Shown here piece by piece: positions 25,719 to 38,644 of a stretch of DNA of 64,000 nt. Each line of letters begins with the position of its first letter. Position 1 is the stretch's first letter. The stretch is from Delphinus delphis (taxonomy: Eukaryota > Chordata > Mammalia > Artiodactyla > Delphinidae). Location: NCBI RefSeq assembly GCF_949987515.2, contig NC_082687.1:115611838-115675837 (forward strand), written 5' to 3'. A program made the translations under genes and the position numbers. The notes beneath the pieces are model-generated. The model ran no database searches. It was given only the letters and a program-made list of their open reading frames with translations, and had not been told where the DNA came from.

Positions 25719-26675
25719 CAAGTGTAGCTCAGAGATATTGTGGGTTCATTTCCAGACCACCACAATATAGCATATATCACAATAAAGCAAGTCACACAAA
25801 TTTTTTGGTTTCCTAGTGTATATAAAAGTTGCGTTTAAACTACACTGTAGTCTATTAAGTGTGCAATAGCATTATGTCTAAAAAATTAATGTACGTAAGT
25901 AAAAAATACTTTCTTGCTAAAATATGGGAGCCATCATCTGAGCCTTCAGCAAGTCATAATCGTGTTGCTGGTGGAGGGTCTTGCCTCGATGTTGATGCTG
26001 CTGACTGATCAGGGTGCTGCGTGCTGAAGGTTGGGATGGCTGTGGCAATTCCTTAAAATAAGACGATGAAGTACACCACATCGATTGACTCTTTCATGAA
26101 TGGTTTCTCTGTAGCATGCAACGCCATATGATAGCTTTTCACCTGTGGGTTTTACTGTGTAAAACTTCTTTCAAAATTGAAGTCAATCCTCTCAAACCCT
26201 GCCACTGCTTTATCAACTAAGTTTATGAATACTCTAAGTCTTTTGTTGTCATTTGAACAGTCTTCACAGCATCTTTGCCAGTAGTTTCCATCTCAAGAAA
26301 CCATTTTCTTTGCTCCTCCATAAGAAGCAACTCCTTATCCGTGAAAGTTTTTTTCATGAGATGCAATTCAGTCCCATCTTCAGTCTCTACTTCTAATTCT
26401 AGTTCTCTTGCTATTTCCATCACATCTACAGTTAAAATATTAACATCGAAGAGCACTAATCACAGATCACCATAACAAATATAACAGTAATGAAAAAATG
26501 TTTGCAATATTGTGAGAATTATCCAGATGTGATGCAGAGACATGAAGAAAATGCTGATGGAAAATTGTGCCAACAGACTTGCTCAACGTAGTGTTCAACA
26601 AACCTTCAATTTGTAACAAAAACACATATTTACAAAGTGCAATAAAATGAAGCCCAGTTAAATGACGTATGCCTG
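25719..26675 (-). mobile_element. Tigger1-type DNA transposon, internally deleted
   Basis: The ends read as imperfect terminal inverted repeats ('gtgtagctcagagatattgt' at the left and 'gacgtatgcctg' at the right), flanked by TA dinucleotides at 25717-25718 and 26676-26677. That is the signature of a Tc1/mariner-pogo element. It is about 957 bp, against roughly 2.4 kb for the autonomous form. The internal deletion joins near 26433-26443. Confidence 0.92.
26223..26440 (-). pseudogene. C-terminal remnant of Tigger1 transposase
   Basis: The minus-strand frame contains [23 protein letters not shown] and MTTKDLEYS, which match the C-terminal part of Tigger1 transposase. The DNA-binding and catalytic parts are deleted. 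It is not a functional gene. Confidence 0.85.
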
Positions 26676-26677
26676 TA

Positions 26678-27143
26678 TCTAATTTATAGTGTTAATTTAA
26701 GGGGTAGATGAAAGAATGTATTAAGTGCTACAGAATGAAAATTTAAGATTTAAATTACCATCTGTTTTTCCTTTTTGTTGAGATATTCTTAACCTCAGCT
26801 ACAAGTACACAAAAAAATTGCTGATCTTGCTTTTTATTTCTCTGAAAATATCATTGCCACAATTGTTTAATGGAGCAAGATTAAGAATCAAGGACTGGAT
26901 ATTTTATAAATATGAATCTATCTACCCTGATAGTGGTTATATCACCTTTTGTTAAAGCATTGATTCATCATCTATGTCTAAACCAACATAAAAATGAGCA
27001 GATTAAAATAACCACATTTGTCGGTTCTCAGTGTTCTGGTAACTTTTACCTTATTCACCATTACTCAGTAATTATTTTCCATGGCCAAACAATTAATTTG
27101 CAGTTACTTTTGGTATAATCAGATGTAATTATTTTTAGCCAGG
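26678..27143. other. No recognised feature
   Basis: AT-rich noncoding sequence. Confidence 0.5.
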
Positions 27144-27155
27144 AGACTTGAATTT

Positions 27156-27293
27156 TTTAAATTTACTTATTTTTTATTTGGCTATGCCATGCAGCTTGAG
27201 GGATCTTTGTTCCCTTCCCCAACCAGAGACTGAACCCATTCCCCCTCCAGTGGAAGCATGGAGTCCTAGTCACCGGACCACCAGGGAATTGCC
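27156..27293 (-). mobile_element. tRNA-derived cetartiodactyl SINE, short form
   Basis: Read on the minus strand it starts 'attccctggtggtccggtga' and keeps the degraded B box and 'gaaccaaagatccctcaagc'-type order of old cetartiodactyl tRNA SINEs, ending A-rich. A perfect 12-base target duplication, AGACTTGAATTT, lies at 27144-27155 and 27294-27305. Confidence 0.9.
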
Positions 27294-27305
27294 AGACTTG
27301 AATTT

Positions 27306-29225
27306 ATAAAGAGAAGTTAGGGTGACCTTACAATCACTTATTTCACCTTAGATTGTAATTCATCCTTACACATGCTTCCTATATACTTTTCAGTTCAGAG
27401 TCTCTTTTCTGGAGAAAACTGAAGCAAATACAAGTTGGTGGATTCTGCTACAGCAATATTATCCATAAACATTACACCATCAGCCTTAAGAAGTGATCCA
27501 ACTATTCTTTCATCACTTGGTTCAGAATACATTTAAAAAGCAATTATTGGTAATTATTAAATCTCATATTATAAAATCAGCTCTACTGAGGCTTTGTACC
27601 TTCTGATATTATTCTTAAAATTCTGTGCTACTCTTAAATTCTTCATATGTGTTATTTTCCTTATTTGCATCTTAGGTAAATGTTCTCTCACCCTTTAATT
27701 TCCTCCGAGCTCAGGTGCAGCTGTACTAACTTTGAAAATACACCAATATTTCTTTTGCCACGCTGAGGACATATATAATTGCACAGAGAAGATATACTTT
27801 TAAAAAAATGTTAGTGCTATCCAGACTGCTTGAGATATTGTCCATTTGAGAGGCATGAAATAAATCACTTGTGTTTGAATTTTTAAAAGACTGTGTTCCT
27901 AAACTCTAGGGTCCATGAGTAATTATGATCTGTTTTCATTTGCATAGCTATCATGAATGTGAAGATGCCATGATTATGATTATTTACTCCCCAGGTCACC
28001 ATCGTTCCCTCTACACCAACTAATTCCTTCTTGTTTATTCCTTGAGATTCCTTGAAAAACCTTTCACCAAAAGGATACATTTTAGTTTCCCTAGGAGAGT
28101 TAAAAGAGTTTCCATATTTTATTTTACGAAGTAAGATAAGAGAATGCATGACCTTATCCTAATCCTCAGAAAATATATGATTATCATTAAGCAAGTTAAA
28201 ATTTAAAATAAGTCCATGACTTCCATAACTACTTGGAAGACCTTTGTGCTAATCTTCACTAATGTTCAATTTGGAACACTATTGTATTCATAATTTGCCG
28301 TTCTCAGAAAAAATAAAACATTTAGCGATATAAGGAATTCGATTATTTAGTTTTAGTGAAATAGGATGTCTCAAGCAATTTCTGGATGGATAGAGTTCCC
28401 TTATACCCACAGTGGTTTGCCTTGGAGTCACTCTTGTAATCTGTTTTAGGAAACTATTAGCCATACACTCTTCCAGGCTTGGTTATTTTAAGCCTACGTC
28501 CATAATAAAAATCACTTACTCTCAGCTTGAATCTTTCCTAAACATTAAGTCAACTATGGGAAGGAATTGAAGCAGATGACATAAATCAAATACCCTGACA
28601 TAGAACTCCAGTACTTTTTACTGTATTTTACTCTTCACTTCCAGATGTTATTTTAGCTGAGTATCTCTTTGATACACTCTGCTGCTCCAATCACACTTTC
28701 TGTTGTATTTGTTTTATTGTTGTTTGCTGTTTTCTAACAAACAGCATGAGCAGTATCTTTGTTCTTTATGCATTCAATATATGTACATGAGGAGCATGTT
28801 TAAATTACTTTTACAAAAGAAATATGAAATCAAATTTTGGACACTACTGGTTTAGATATTACTACAGAAAAGTGTTAACAAAAAAGTCATTTCTTTTAAG
28901 AAATCCATCACCCTGACCTCTGCAATGCCTCTGCAATTTGTATTATTAAGATAATAGTTCTGTCATCCTGCTCATAAGGTTGATTCAACACATTCCTGTC
29001 TCCTGACGCTTTCTGCATTATTTGTGATTGTTGACCATTCTCTTTTTCTTGAAACTCTTTTCTCATTTCTGTAAGTTTACAATGTCTGATTTCCCTCCCA
29101 CATTTATTTCATTTTTTATATTACTTTCTTCCTCCAATCATCTCTTACATTTTCTGTTCCCAAATCCTTTTACACATTATCTACCTTGGTGACCTCATAC
29201 ACAATATGACTTTACGTTCCGTGTA
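27306..29225. other. No recognised feature
   Basis: AT-rich noncoding sequence with short open frames only. Confidence 0.5.
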
Positions 29226-29900
29226 AATGCTGATGAATCTCAGAGCAAGATCTCCAACTAAATCATCTCTGTTGATTCCATACCTAAAGTTCAAATCACA
29301 TACAAAGCATCTCCACATAGGTATCTCAAAGCAAGATATTTATGATATGATTTTGTCCTCCTGTTTTCCTCATCTCAGTGAATGGACTCACTCAGCCAGT
29401 ATCACTCTTGGTCTCTCTGATCTCATCCTCTACTTTCAGTTAGCCACGAGTTACAGAATCTGCACTCTTAACATCCCTTGTATCCATTCTCTTCTCTCAC
29501 TTTCATTGGTCATTAACCTCGTTTAGGATTTACCACTTTAACCTGAACAACTGGAATAACCTCCTAATAATATTCACAACCATTTTTGTTTTCCTCTCCA
29601 TTCTTCACACAACAGCCAGAGTGATCTTCCCAGAATGTTCATTGGCAAAGCCATTTCTCCCTTTGTAGTTCTTAAGTGAGTCATTATAGGCTTAAATGCC
29701 TTAACATGGAGCCAAAGGTGTTTCATGCTCTGGCAGGTACCAACTTTTATAGTTTTGTCTCCTGCCAATTCTTCATGTATTTCCTCTTTCTTATCAACAC
29801 AAAACTCTAGAATTTTTAGAATTTCCCTAGAAAGGCCTGCTGTTGGGAAAGCATGTTATTTTGCACTCTTTCCACTTTGTATCTACTGCCTGTCCCACAA
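29226..29900 (+). mobile_element. L2 (LINE2) ORF2-end and 3' fragment
   Basis: Successive phrases fit the L2 ORF2 3' part: 'aggtatctcaaagca', 'catctcagtgaatgg', 'cacaacagccagagtgatct' and 'cttaacatggagcc' keep the L2 order. It has diverged and holds no usable frame. Confidence 0.65.
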
Positions 29901-30739
29901 CATATGCATGTGTTTCCCGGACAGCCAAACAAGCTCTCTAATTTGTGTGTGAGAATGTGTATGTATGGGTGTGCATGTGTTATCCACTTAAGTGGTGTCT
30001 CTCACTCTGAGGTTAAACTGTCCCGTATTTTTGTTCTCCAGCAGGGCCAAGCAAATAGCAAGAGACTATAAACATGTATTCTTTGAAAGGATAGGTAAAA
30101 GTATAGAGAATAAAATAGTTACTCAAGATTTATCACAACATATCTAAATATTTCCTGAAAATAAGTAAATAAGATATTGTTTTATGCTCTTATCACAGAA
30201 ATATACCACCAGAAATGTTGATGATGCCTGTTAGAAGTTATTTACCTGCTTGCCTTCACAACCATTGACACATGGGGCACCTGGTTACAGAAATAGTCAC
30301 AGACAATTAAAAATTTGATTTTACTGAAGTTATATTTGAAATTGTTGGCATATATCACCCCAGTGTTCTTTCCCTGTCAGACTGTCCTTTCTCCTTTCCA
30401 CATTACCCCATGATGCCGATGGGGAGAATCCTCCCTTCATCTGTTTATCTAGTTCCTCATCTAGTGTCCCCTCTTCTGAGTATCGTCACTCACAACTAAT
30501 CCTCCCTTTGACACTTTGTCCTATAAAGTTCTAATCCATTCTCATTGCTTTTGCAGATGGTATTTAGAGCCCTCATTTGAATAATATTTGCTTCTGAAAA
30601 TAGCCTCAGAAAGTGACTTATTTTCTCACAAAATCTTTCTCCGGGAAGAAGCTAAGGATTTTCCTAGATCTACGCTAGACCTTTGTTGTTATTGTTCTTC
30701 TTCTCCATTGTAAATTCATTTTCTTGGAGATTCACACCA
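29901..30739. other. No recognised feature
   Basis: Noncoding, with a TG-rich patch at about 29945-29980. Confidence 0.5.
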
Positions 30740-31135
30740 CACAGCAATGTTTTCACCATCACCTGCTGTGGCAGAGAATGTGGATGCTGCCAATATTCAT
30801 TTTTCTCCTCTTTTTTCTGTGCACACAGCTAAACTCTATTTCTCAGCTCTCTTGCAATTACGATTTGCCTTCTGAGTTCCAGCCAAAGGAAAGTCAGTGA
30901 CCCTGAGGTGTACTATTTCCAGGGCTGGGCTGTGAAACATCTCAGTAGAACCTCCTCCCTCTTTCCCTTCCCTGTCTCCCAGCCAGATGAAGCAAATCCT
31001 GCCAAGGGCTCAAGGGAATGGACAAACCTTGAGTACCTCTATCGCCCAGCCACACACTCATTTGCACTGTGCTGTGAATGAAAAAGCTTTCTTGTTTTGA
31101 TGACTGAAATTTGAGGATATTAAGAATAGTTATTG
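30740..31135 (+). mobile_element. Old LTR-like repeat
   Basis: The order 'tctcagctctcttgcaatta', 'ttccagccaaaggaaagtca', 'cctccctctttcccttccct' and a final 'tgaaaaagctttcttg...' resembles a family of old mammalian LTRs. The family assignment is uncertain. Confidence 0.4.
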
Positions 31136-31406
31136 TTACTTTTCCTAATTAATACATATTTTAAATATCAGGTTGTAGTCCTTCATTCTGAGAATGTAAT
31201 GGCTCACTCATTTTGTTTCTACTTCCACAATTTTCACTATCCCACGTAACTTTATTGCATCCTGAATTATACTTTAATGACTATGATTTCACATCATTTT
31301 CTTCAGTAAACTACCCCTGAAGCCAAAGTCTGGTTTTATAATCCTGTAAACTGAACTATACCCTAAATCCCTCTCTCTGCTAACAAATGCTTATCCCCAC
31401 TAAATA

Positions 31407-31485
31407 TTGGGCTGGCCAAAAAGTTCATTCGGGTTTTTCATAAGCTGTTACGGGAAAACCCAAACGAACTTTTTGGCCAACCCAA
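31407..31485. mobile_element. Mariner-derived miniature inverted-repeat element
   Basis: This 79-bp near-palindrome starts TTGGGCTGGCCAAAAAGTTC and ends with the inverted counterpart GGCCAACCCAA. It is flanked by TA on both sides (31405-31406 and 31486-31487). It is almost only inverted repeat, the form that common cetartiodactyl mariner miniature elements take. Confidence 0.95.
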
Positions 31486-31487
31486 TA

Positions 31488-32473
31488 TTTTTATTTTTCA
31501 CTTGGGTCTTTAAAACTCTCACTGTTTTTTTTTTTTTTTTTCACATGATGCTTCTTGGCTTTACATCCTAATGAACTTCATCATCCTATTTGGACATTTC
31601 TTGTTAGTCTTATCTTCAGACCCCTGTTCTCCTGCATTTCTTCTAACTTCTTCCAAACATACTCTCAACCTGGATCTCTCTAATCACAGACATTTTCCAT
31701 CTTCTGAGCTCCTGAGCTTTCCTGCAGAAAAATCACATAACTCTGCCAGATGGGGCAGATTTATAGTTTCCAATTTCAGTTGGGTCCTCAAAATTGCTTG
31801 TCAATCCTTTTACTCAAATGACTCTTGAGTTTAATAGCTCTGACCTGTGTAATGGTGTGAGCCCAGCTCTCCCTTCCATGGCATCCTACACTTATTTCTG
31901 GGCATCTCAGAGGAGCCTTTTGCACACACCCAGTTGTGAATTTATGAACTCTCGTCCCCACACTGTATTACCCTGGCCTCCACTCCTGCTTCAGCTTTCA
32001 CTTGCCCACACCTACTTAGCACACAGTTGCTTGTGGAAACCTCACTACTGCCAGTCACCATCTTGAAATGACAGCATTGCTACCAGGAATGCTATCACCT
32101 AGTGCTCTGAGTACCTCTCTTCCATTTAGAGTCAGAATGATGCAGAGCTCACCCTTGTGACAGAAAAAAAATTGTTTCCTCTCAACCTGTTATCACATGT
32201 GATCATCTGAATATCAAAGCAGCTGTGCTCCTGGTCAGAGACTTGCATAATTTTCCTATGCAATCCTGGGAACTTGTGGCCCTCACCTCTGCTTCCTAGC
32301 TGCTCAAGTTTCTTCCCTGGTGTCACAAAGGAAACATACAAGTCATCATCTACCCTAAATTCTCTCTTTTCCCCTCCAGCTTTTCCTCCAACAAAAATAC
32401 CTTTTCTACTACTAGATGTAAAAATGATAATTGCAGACAAACACAGATGGAGTGTGCAGAGGTAGATCAACGT
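31488..32473. other. No recognised feature
   Basis: Noncoding, with an uninterrupted T run near 31526-31541. Confidence 0.5.
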
Positions 32474-32939
32474 TGTTATCGACTGAAAAATAATGCACAA
32501 CCTAAAAGTTGAGGATTATGTTTTATTTGCAACAAAACTGAGGACTTGAAGCCCAGGAATCAGCTTCTCAGATAGCTCTGAGAAACTTCTCTGAAGAGAT
32601 AAGGGAGAATCCAAGATATACAGGAGTTTTTGCAACAAAGACCAGATAGTCGGAACATCAAAAGATTACTGTTAATTAAAAATCTCAAGTTAATGGATTT
32701 AGCCCTTTTCTATGTATGGGAAGATGCAAAAGTCTGGCCTCATTGAAATCATTCCTTTGATATGCTCCTCAGGGTACACCTTTGGGGATAGCTGCAGTGG
32801 CTGATGGCTTGGTGGTAGGCATTCTGTTTTTATCCTGAGGTCCCTCAGGCACCTTCAGGGGATGGGTGTAATGCGATGGCTTGATGGCTGCAACATCCTT
32901 TGTTTAGTGATATGGCAGGCAACATTTTTTTCATTGACA
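32474..32939 (-). mobile_element. Solo ERV LTR, cetartiodactyl type
   Basis: On the minus strand the segment starts TGTCAATGAA and ends GATAACA, giving the TG...CA ends of a retroviral LTR, about 466 bp. An AATAAA polyadenylation signal lies near the 3' side (reverse of 'ttttattt' near 32521). Its wording recalls a lineage-specific LTR seen in cattle and whales. No internal retroviral sequence or clear target duplication is visible, so a solo LTR is likely. Confidence 0.7.
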
Positions 32940-33104
32940 CTGTCTATTTCACTTTGGGCGTAATGAGCCAAATATTCTTCCTTATCCTTATCTGTGCCCT
33001 CTCCCTTGTCTGATTATAAATGAAGGACATTCTATCCAAGTCTTCAAATAAAAATAATTTTGGATGTACAAACCTATAGGAAAAAATAGTTTCTCCTTAC
33101 ATTT
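32940..33104. other. No recognised feature
   Basis: Short noncoding spacer. Confidence 0.4.
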
Positions 33105-33400
33105 ATTCAAAAACATTCATTCACTCATTAAACAAGCAATTCTCTTAGGGCTACTCTGGTTGACGTAGAAGTACATATTTTCAATGCTAGCTTTCTGTCT
33201 CCAAGGCAGGCACAATGTAGGAATTTAGCAGTTTAGTAAAGAAACAAGTATGATAAAATGTTAAAATTGCTATGATAAAAGTTGGTGTAATATAAAATGA
33301 GGTCACAAAGAGGGGAGTGAATAATTTGATTTGAGATAGAAAACAAAAGCTTCTTAGAGAAAAGATATATGAGAAGTTCAAATTTGATTATGTCAGTAGT
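33105..33400 (-). mobile_element. Possible L2 fragment, antisense
   Basis: The pattern 'cattcactcattaaacaagc', then 'caaggcaggcacaatgtagg', then 'gtagtaaagaaacaagtatg'-like text resembles the antisense of an L2 3' region. It is highly diverged. Confidence 0.35.
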
Positions 33401-36273
33401 GGCTATCTCTCCTATATAAGATTATTGAAAGCATCAGATTTTATAAAAGAAACAGAATAATTTTGACAAGTTCAAAAAAGCAAAATATAATGGCTTAATT
33501 TTTTCCTCTACAGATAAGTGTACATGTACTTACACAAGTATATGTAACAGAATAGCCTGTGATTGAAGACAGAATATCTTCGGCATTCTGTTCTTATTCT
33601 TACCATGACATGGATTGGTCCTACCACGTCTATGCAGTAAATATAATCTAACCATAGTGTTTCTACTTCACCCAGAGGTATGGCTCTCTGTCCAACCTCC
33701 CTGTCCCTCACCTCACCTGAACCTAAACTTCATTATTTAAATTACAAACATTTAGAGAGAATGTGTAGGTACTTATGTGTAGGTACTGTATTGTACACTG
33801 CGGTTGAGAAGGCAAAAGGTGTGTGTGTTGACAGACAAGGCTTGGACTTTGCCCACAAGCAGTGTACATTAAAATATAAAGGACAAACTATTTTCTGAGT
33901 ATTTTTTTTCACAAAGGAAACACTGGTATTTAGTTTTACAGACCATTTTTTAAGTCTTGTCTCAGCCAAAAGATATAACCATTCTCTGCTTGAAGAGACT
34001 AGTTGAAATTAGATAGAAGTAAACTAATAAAGCACATTAGAATGGCATGCCCTGGTAGAGAATACAGTCCTAGATTGTTGTTCACAGTGAGATACATGTG
34101 AATGCTGTCATTTAGGATAATAATCCTTCGAGTATTCCCATGTAAGAGGAAATAAAAACATATCTAGAAGGGATATCAAAAAATAAAATTTAGGTCATTA
34201 ACCTCCACATGGAAGGAGAGCTTTTTGCTCTTTTGGTAGTTGCTTTTTGATTTCGTTGTTGTTGTTTATTTGGATAAGAGGCCAGCCTTGCCTTGTGATG
34301 GCACATGGAGCAAATACCTAAATGCTATATAGCTACTTTATTTGCATTATTGTTACAGGTCTTCAGTGTAGGTCATTAAGGTCTAAGTATTACATCTTTT
34401 AATGAACGTCATCACCCTGGATTTTCACAAGTAAATAGAGCCATACTAAATATTATGAGACAAAACGGTTTAATAAAGGAGTTCGGACTTCCGCACATGT
34501 AGAAAGAGAGGGGGCTGTGCAGGTCAAGAGGCTGCTGCTGGAAGGTCAGAGAAACAGTCACAGAAACCATCAGTCTGGCCAGCCAAATGAAATGGCTTTT
34601 AAATGATCGCAGGGATAGCGCCACAATTTTCAATTATCTGGGTATGGTCCTACCTACTGTCCCAACTTGCAGTAGGGAAGCTGGAAATTGCAGGGAAAGC
34701 TGAGTGGCAGCCATGTTTGGCCATCAGTATCTCACAAGGGTATAATGACTTTTCTTCTGCTTTTTATGACAAATGTGAGGGCTATTCATTGGCAAATTCT
34801 AATCTGGAACCACTGAAGGAAGGGGGTTCTAAGGAATGTACATGACATGATGGTAATGCCAAGTTTACTACTAGCACAGGAAGGAGCTAGTATTTTAAAC
34901 CAGACTTTATATTTGCTTTTCTAAGATACTGCTACTCAAAGTTTTTTTATGGTAATAAATAATTTGATTATAATTTTGATTGTGCTAAATTCAGCCTAGT
35001 GTTTTATAATCTAATTTGAAGTTTAAGGGATAATGAAGGATCTTAAACTTTCAGTTCCTAATACAATCTGATACACTGAAAGCCACATACTGAAATCTGC
35101 TGTTATTTACCAAAAGTTGTTTTTCATTGGCTTGTCACATTTAAATAAATTTGAAGCATTTTTATTACATTGATAATATGGTGAAAAAATATTGTCTATC
35201 TGTCACTCATTATGTTATACTAAGAATGTACTTGTTTTTCTGTAAAATCAAAATATACTGTCATTTCTAATCTCTAAATATTTTTCATGAGCTGATAAAG
35301 TCCTTATTTTTCAAGAAAGATACAATCTATAAGATTCAATTGCCAGAGTTTATATGATATAGGTATGGTTTATGCATATACATGTATATGCATGAATGAT
35401 CACACACACATATGCATGCACATGTACACACACATATGCACACACACACGTCAGTGGAGTGTACTTTTATCCAAATTGGTAACTAAACATACCAATAGAA
35501 ATTCTATATTCACAGCAATCCAATGTTCTTATTAAACACCACTATTTTCTCTTTATGAGGTAAATCCAATATCTTGAACTTGTGAAAATGCTTTATTTTT
35601 AGTACTGCCAGTATTCCCAGAGGTACAGCACTGACGCTTTTCTTAAAATAATTCTGCCTTCTGGGCAAGAGGCTTTTTTAAGCATTAAATAGGACAAAAT
35701 GTTTTGTAGCTGCTATCTGTTTTATTGTGTGTAGACCTATGTTAAGATATTTTTAAAATTAAATGTCAAATCCAGGTTGACATTAGAAACACAGCAGTGC
35801 TTGATATTTGATGAGAAGCTGTCAACTTTCCTCTCCCTGTCAAGTTGCCAGCAGCTTCTTTATGACTAGGCTAAGCGAGTACTGGTAGGCAGAGCTCCAT
35901 ATACAAAGATCTCAGTACTATAAGATATGTGTATGTGTGCATGTGTGTGTGTTAGGAGTGAGTGTGCGACAATCTTTTTTGTTAGGAAATTGAATTTTAT
36001 TCTTTTAATTATTAAGGTGATTTTAGGAACATTTCTTGTAGATGAATCAATCATTTAGAAATCCCATTCAGAGTTAGGCATGAAAAGGCAAGTAGAATTC
36101 ATTCTAAGTGGTAATTTCCATGAAAAATTGAATCTTTGAACCTTAGGCTAAAGTTTTAAGGGAAGTTTTTATTCTGTTATTTGCTAGGCTGATAGTCTAT
36201 CTTAATATACCTTAATTTTCATTTCATTTCATTTTTACTAAATATCACTGCTAGGCGAATGTGTGTGTCGGCG
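33401..36273. other. Noncoding stretch, mostly unrecognised
   Basis: No gene is supported. The segment 34400-34860 is less AT-rich and may be an old LTR, but I cannot assign it. A CA/TG-rich patch lies at 35391-35455. Confidence 0.45.
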
Positions 36274-36301
36274 GTGTGTGTGTGTGTGTGTGTGTGTGTG
36301 T
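36274..36301. repeat. (GT)14 microsatellite
   Basis: An uninterrupted run of GT, preceded by a shorter GT run broken by CGGCG at 36269-36273. Confidence 0.95.
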
Positions 36302-36949
36302 ACAGGGGTGTAGCCAGAACACAGAAAGGAATTGGTAGTCAGGACGTTTGGCTCTGTTTTTCTTTCTTAAATAGGCACGTGTACACACAGACACACACTC
36401 CTCATTCTAGGTGGTCATATATTTTTTAGGAAATTATGTAATACTTTGTATCTCAGAAAATGGGGGTAATTACCTAAATGATTGAAACTCTTTACTCCAC
36501 TCCTAATCAAAACAAAACTTTAAAAAAGGAGGATACAATATTGCATTATCCCCCAAGGAAGCCGAAGAGGGTAGATACTCTTTCCCTGATCTCTAAAAGC
36601 TGAAACACAAAGAAGTGGACCTCTGATATTAAACAAGTAACACAAGGGTAAATAGGAGATGATATAATTGACTCTTTGAGGCAGATCCAGCAGAAGTGTT
36701 GCTGGCATCAGGTGGTGGCAGCTGCTGTGTCAGACAGCAGTGTCGGTGCCCTGCAGTGCCGGCGCATACTGTGGCACAGGACACTGACTGCTCCTTGAAT
36801 TATGTCCTTGGTTGCAGGTCTTAAAGCCTAGCATTCTATTCTATTTCCTAATTGTCTGGGGCCCTCCCAACACCATGAGCTAATCAATACATTTTGTAAC
36901 AAAATTTTTCTTTTCTATCTAATTTAGTTATTTGTTTCGTGGCTTGAAA
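36302..36949. other. No recognised feature
   Basis: The segment 36700-36870 is locally GC-rich, but no family was recognised. Confidence 0.45.
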
Positions 36950-37460
36950 TTAGAGAAACTTAACCCAAAAATAAATTGCAAAGTTATATTCATAGGTGCA
37001 TGCTAATTTAAAATTGTTATATTATCCTGATAAATTGAAGCTTTAATCATCATGAAGTTTTCATACAGGTAGCCAGTATTACCTTTTCCCTTAAAGTTTC
37101 TTTTGTCTGATACTAATATAGCTACAACCATTTCTTTTGTATAGAATTTATATATAAATATACACATATGTATATACTCACATTTGGATATGTGTGTGTG
37201 TGTGTGTGTTCTTGGATTTCAACATTTTCATTTCTTATATTTTACATGTATTTCTTTTAAACATTGTAAAGGTGGATATATTTTTTTCATCTAGTCTGAT
37301 TATCTTTTGCGGGAAGATTTATACTAATATTTAAACTGATTACTGATTATTTTTTGACCTATAGCCCTATTTTATATTTTGTATTGGTTTTGTTTTATTT
37401 TTCTATTCTTTCTTTTGAATATTAGAGTATTTTTAAATTTGTCTTTTATTTTGCCTTCTG
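36950..37460 (-). mobile_element. Old L1M fragment, antisense
   Basis: The phrase 'tttgtctgatactaatatag' followed by 'ctacaaccatttcttttgta' is the antisense of a conserved part of L1 ORF2 near its 5' end. The flanks are diverged and contain a (TG)n run near 37192-37209. Confidence 0.55.
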
Positions 37461-38204
37461 AATAAAGCACTGCATTTAGATTGTTTAGCAAAGTTCTACT
37501 GTTAACAAACTCCTGTGAAAATCTTTTTGTATATGCCCACCCTTAACATTTTCAGAGCCCAGTGCAAGAGTACACCTGGATACTCCTAGCCCTGCCCACC
37601 TACATTTCTGACTTCTTGAGCTCCTGAGGACCTGAGTGTGGACTTGTCCACATAATTGTACTCTGTTCAAACTCCCACCTGTATCTTCAAACAGCCATCA
37701 TTTTTCTTCAAACAGCCTGGGTGTGCAACAAGAGTTACAGCAGAGATTTTGTCCAGCCTGTAGTAGATAAACCTGGGGAAATGTTCTGCACAAGCTTAAA
37801 AAAGTAAGTTGAAGCTATTGCAACACAGAATCCTGGGGTTCTAGATCTGTGGAGCATCACTTAGAAGGAAGCAGGGTGTGGGCTCTGATGGCCATATCCC
37901 CATGGCCCTGTAGATTCGCAGACTTATTGGTCAAAGTGATACTAAAGCAGGGCCAGAAAGGAGAACTTACATTCAAGTCAGGAGGTCGGGGAAGGAGCCA
38001 CAGCTGCCTGAGAGTAGCCTAAGAGTGGTCTATTTCTCCATGAAAAATATCTTTACTGGATATCAACTCCTGGCTTGACAATTTCTCTCAGCCCAGAGGT
38101 TTATGTTACTCAGACTTCTACCACCATCATCACAGTGGAGAAATAATTCTCCTCTCATACTGTTTTATGTTCTTAAATTCTCTTTTTGTTCCAGCAATTT
38201 TTTC
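37461..38204. other. Unidentified moderately GC-rich segment
   Basis: Positions 37490-38050 stand out from the AT-rich flanks. They contain no long frame and no repeat that I could name with confidence. An unrecognised old repeat or conserved noncoding sequence are both possible. Confidence 0.4.
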
Positions 38205-38625
38205 AGTCCTTTTAAATTGAAGTATAATTTCTGTTCAATATTATATAATTTACAACATACAATATAGTGATTCACAATATTTAAAGGTTATACTCCGTTT
38301 ATGGTTATTATAAAATATTGGCTATATTCCCCATGTTGTACTAGATATCCTTGTAGCTTATTTTATGCCTAAGAGTTTGTACCTCTCACTCCCCTACCCC
38401 TATATTGTTCTCTCCTTAGCCCCCTCCCCACTGTTAACCACTTGTTTGTTCTCTATATCTGTGAGTCTGGTTCTTTTTCATTATATTCACTAGTTTGTTG
38501 CATTTTTTAGATTCGACACATAAATATCAACAGCATTTGTCTTTCTTTCTCTGTCTGACTTATTTTACTTAGCATAATGCCCTCCAAGTCCATCCATACT
38601 GTTGCAAATGGTAAAATTTCATTTT

Positions 38626-38644
38626 TCATGGCTGGGTAGTATTC

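Noticed and set aside
32132..32500. 122-codon minus-strand open frame
   Set aside because: It enters the edge of the ERV LTR and has no recognisable family.
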